From Alphaproteobacteria bacterium (lineage in GTDB: Bacteria > Pseudomonadota > Alphaproteobacteria > Rhizobiales > Aestuariivirgaceae): a stretch of DNA of 64,000 bases. Where the stretch lies: NCBI GenBank assembly GCA_024640405.1, contig JAHEFB010000008.1:1-64000 (forward strand), in the 5' to 3' direction. Positions 62,021 through 64,000 of the stretch are shown here, in pieces (position 1 is the first letter of the stretch; the number at the start of each line of letters is the position of its first letter). The notes below the pieces were generated by a model. The model was not told the DNA's origin, did no database searches, and saw only the letters and a list, made by a program, of their open reading frames with translations. A program made the translations under genes and the position numbers.

Positions 62021-62822
62021 CGTTGAGGAAACAGAAATCGCCCGCCAGGTTGCCTTTCGTGGTGGCGGCTTCGCGCCGAAACCATATCGCTGGATCGGAT
62101 TGGCGGTATTTGTCATGTTGATCAGCCTGGCTGAACTGGGAACGCAGAACGGTTTCATTTCGCCCCTGACATTGCCGAAGCCATCCGATGTGTTCCTCAA
62201 ATTCCGCGAACTGTACGAAACCGGCCTGCTGCGAAAACATCTTGAACCGTCGCTTACCAGGCTGGCGGTAGGCGGCGCGCTGGGTGCAACGATCGGCATT
62301 GCAGTGGGTGTTTTGATTGGCCTGTTTTCCTACATCCGGGCCGGACTTGTGCCACTGGTTGCTGCCATTTTTCCGATCCCAAAAATTGCGCTGTTGCCAC
62401 TATTCGTTATCTGGTTTGGCATCGATGAAGCATCCAAGTATGCGCTTATTGCGTTCGGTACTTTTACCCCGACGGTGGTTGCAACCTACGGTGCCGTGGA
62501 CAATGTGGACCGTAACCTGATCCGCATGGCACAAAGTTTTGGCCTGAGCTGGAAATCCATCGTTCGCAAGATAATTCTGCCTGGGGCAATGCCCGGCATC
62601 CTGTCCGGATTGCGCATCTCTTTGGCCATTGCCATCATTCTGCTGGTTGCCGCTGAAATGCTGGGCGCAGAATACGGTATTGGAGCTTACATTCTGGAGG
62701 CCGGTTCGCTGTATGATCTGGACCGCCTGTTTGCCGGTGTCGTCATGCTGTCCCTGCTGGGTGTATTGTTGAGCGCGGTGATTGGCGGCATCGAACGTTA
62801 TGTCCTGCGCTGGCGAACATGA
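62013..62822 (+). CDS. ABC transporter permease, SsuC/TauC type
   Basis: A 269-residue inner-membrane subunit with six helices. The EAA loop (RMAQSFGLSWKSIVRKIILPGAMP in part: QSFGLSW, LPGAMPG) and the FPIPKIALLPLFVIWFG stretch are standard for the family. It overlaps the ATPase gene by 8 bases and closes the operon; the following genes are on the other strand. Confidence 0.92.
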   Translation: MSDVEETEIARQVAFRGGGFAPKPYRWIGLAVFVMLISLAELGTQNGFISPLTLPKPSDVFLKFRELYETGLLRKHLEPSLTRLAVGGALGATIGIAVGVLIGLFSYIRAGLVPLVAAIFPIPKIALLPLFVIWFGIDEASKYALIAFGTFTPTVVATYGAVDNVDRNLIRMAQSFGLSWKSIVRKIILPGAMPGILSGLRISLAIAIILLVAAEMLGAEYGIGAYILEAGSLYDLDRLFAGVVMLSLLGVLLSAVIGGIERYVLRWRT

Positions 62823-62846
62823 AGCGCGGTATTCGACTGGTCCCGG

Positions 62847-63065
62847 TCATTGCCGCTGCATGTCCACAGCCTCGCCAAAGAAGATCAACATGCAATCCTC
62901 GTCGCAGACGTGAAACTCCCGCTGGCCATAGTCCTGATTGAACAGCACCGTGACACGCCCGGTGGGCAGTTTTTCAGGATCAGCAGCCATGCCGGCATAG
63001 TACCAAAGGAACTGACGTGCAAAGCCGGAGCAGAGCACAAATGGGGCAAGCCGGTGCATGCGCAT
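62847..63065 (-). CDS. Short hypothetical protein coupled to the SDR gene
   Basis: A 72-residue open frame starting with ATG 2 bases after the SDR stop on the same strand. It contains LPTGRVTVLFNQDYGQREFHVCDEDCMLIFFGEAVD with a CDEDC pair of cysteines (quoted in part: FHVCDEDCMLIFFGEAVD). The tight spacing suggests translational coupling and a real gene, but I recognise no family. Confidence 0.5.
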   Translation of the reverse strand: MRMHRLAPFVLCSGFARQFLWYYAGMAADPEKLPTGRVTVLFNQDYGQREFHVCDEDCMLIFFGEAVDMQRQ

Positions 63066-63067
63066 AC

Positions 63068-63820
63068 TCAGCGTCCCCCGGTGACATCCAGCAACACACC
63101 GTTGACATAAGATGCCGCGGGCGACAGCAGCCAGACCACGGCATCGGCCACCTCCTGCGCAGAACCGCCCCGCCCCATGGGCACCTGGTCCTGCAACCTT
63201 TCCACGCGATCAGGTTGTCCGGATGAAGCATGGATGTCGGTATGGATCAGGCCGGGGCGCACCGCATTCACCCTGATACCTTCGCGGGCAACTTCCTTGG
63301 AAAGGCCGAGCGTCATGGCATCTATTGCGCCTTTCGATGCGGCATAGTCGATGAATTCGTTGGGAGAGCCAATGCGCGCCGCGGCTGACGACAGGTTTAC
63401 AATCGCTCCGCCGTTGCCGCCTTGAGCCGTGCTCATCCGCCGCACGGCTTCGCGTGCGCACAAAAAGCTGCCAGTCACGTTCACCCGTAAGGTTTCGTTG
63501 ATGCGATCTGCATCAAAGTCCCTGAGCAAGGCCTTTTCAAACAGAATTCCCGCATTGTTGACCAGTCCGGCCAGCGGCGGCATGGATCGGTCGATTTCCT
63601 GATACATCGCCGTGACTTCAGCGTCAGATCCGACATCGGCCCTGATGGCGATGGATGACCTGCCCAGGCCTGTCATTTCAGCAACCAGACTGTCCGCCGC
63701 GGCTGCGGAGCGGGCGTAATTGATGACGACATCGTAACCGTCGCGCGCCAATAGCCTCACACATGCAGCACCAATGCCCCTGCTGCCGCCTGTTACCAGG
63801 ATTGTGCCCTTGGATGCCAT
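63068..63820 (-). CDS. Short-chain dehydrogenase/reductase
   Basis: A 250-residue NAD(P)-dependent oxidoreductase. The cofactor loop is VTGGSRGIGAA, the structural motif LVNNAG, and the catalytic Ser and YxxxK are in IVNLSSAAARIG and YAASKGA. It resembles FabG-type or sugar/alcohol SDRs; substrate unknown. ATG 63820 is chosen because AAGGAGA lies about 9 bases upstream, although the frame extends 17 codons further. Confidence 0.92.
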   Translation of the reverse strand: MASKGTILVTGGSRGIGAACVRLLARDGYDVVINYARSAAAADSLVAEMTGLGRSSIAIRADVGSDAEVTAMYQEIDRSMPPLAGLVNNAGILFEKALLRDFDADRINETLRVNVTGSFLCAREAVRRMSTAQGGNGGAIVNLSSAAARIGSPNEFIDYAASKGAIDAMTLGLSKEVAREGIRVNAVRPGLIHTDIHASSGQPDRVERLQDQVPMGRGGSAQEVADAVVWLLSPAASYVNGVLLDVTGGR

Positions 63821-63959
63821 ATGCGGTGTCTCCTTGTCGTGAATGCAATCGGTGCGGGGTCCCGTTCCCAAGAGTTATCAGGAAAACTCCCCAAACATGA
63901 CAATAATTGGCCGCAATCAAAAGTTTAAAGCTGTGGCACAAACAAAACAGGGACGTCAC

Positions 63960-64000
63960 ATGAACAAATACATCTTCGCAGCAGGCGTGCTGAGCGCCTG
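63960..64000 (+). CDS. Start of a gene truncated by the window edge
   Basis: ATG at 63960 with AGGGA about 6 bases upstream opens a frame reading MNKYIFAAGVLSA, which looks like the start of a signal peptide. The gene continues beyond the window, so nothing more can be said. Confidence 0.55.
   Translation, partial: MNKYIFAAGVLSA

Noticed and set aside
1..64000. tRNA, rRNA, phage attachment sites and intact insertion sequences
   Set aside because: I looked for cloverleaf-like segments and transposase-type proteins and found none I could support. A tRNA scan by program would be decisive.

Overview
This 64 kb window looks like a chromosomal segment of an alphaproteobacterium, most likely a marine or saline-habitat member of the Hyphomicrobiales (Rhizobiales) or a close relative. 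The basis is family recognition only: a gph/rpiA/gor neighbourhood, two DUF1194 proteins, a NuoE-type C-terminal helix-hairpin-helix domain, several ABC and TTT uptake systems, and genes for oxalate, aromatic and methylated-osmolyte breakdown. Genes are dense on both strands. I saw no rRNA, tRNA, CRISPR array, prophage or intact transposase.

Layout. 0-11.3 kb: a secreted protein of unknown function; a gabD-rpiA-gor operon divergent from gph; an MFS exporter; protocatechuate 3,4-dioxygenase (pcaHG) followed by a beta-keto acid cleavage enzyme, a class III aminotransferase and queF. 11.4-15.8 kb: small envelope proteins, a threonine dehydratase-like enzyme, a zinc metallopeptidase and a ketopantoate reductase homologue. 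16.2-25.5 kb: a leftward block made of a GntR regulator, a ThDP-dependent decarboxylase, formyl-CoA:oxalate CoA-transferase, a 10-formyl-THF hydrolase-like protein, a universal stress protein and a tctCBA transporter. The upstream regions of gntR and tctC carry the same pair of palindromes, so I read the block as one oxalate-type regulon. 25.8-32.6 kb: a degenerate histidine kinase, nadE, gltX, an EamA exporter, a glutathione transferase and a PhnD-like protein.

32.9-50.9 kb is the most interesting part. A dpp/opp-type ABC system has a fused double ATPase ending in a lysine/alanine-rich tail and a helix-hairpin-helix domain. It is followed by tandem dimethylglycine dehydrogenase-like flavoenzymes, an enolase-superfamily enzyme, an M24 protein with every metal ligand and the catalytic Asp of the DMSP lyase DddP, a cupin with the metal ligands of the DMSP lyase DddQ, an MmgE/PrpD protein and a StcD/TMADH-like flavoprotein. 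This suggests a locus for methylated onium compounds (DMSP and betaines).

51-64 kb: a LysR-doxX-VOC unit, a polyamine-type ABC operon with a DUF1194 gene at its end, moaA, an NMT1/SsuA-type ABC operon, an SDR with a short coupled ORF, and the first codons of another secreted protein.

Noncoding highlights: three palindromic elements flanked by TA (a 266-bp one inserted exactly in a stop codon, a 365-bp one and a 58-bp hairpin), a two-copy structured repeat with stem-preserving changes, a 3x tandem repeat, and a perfect hairpin that places a start codon in its loop.
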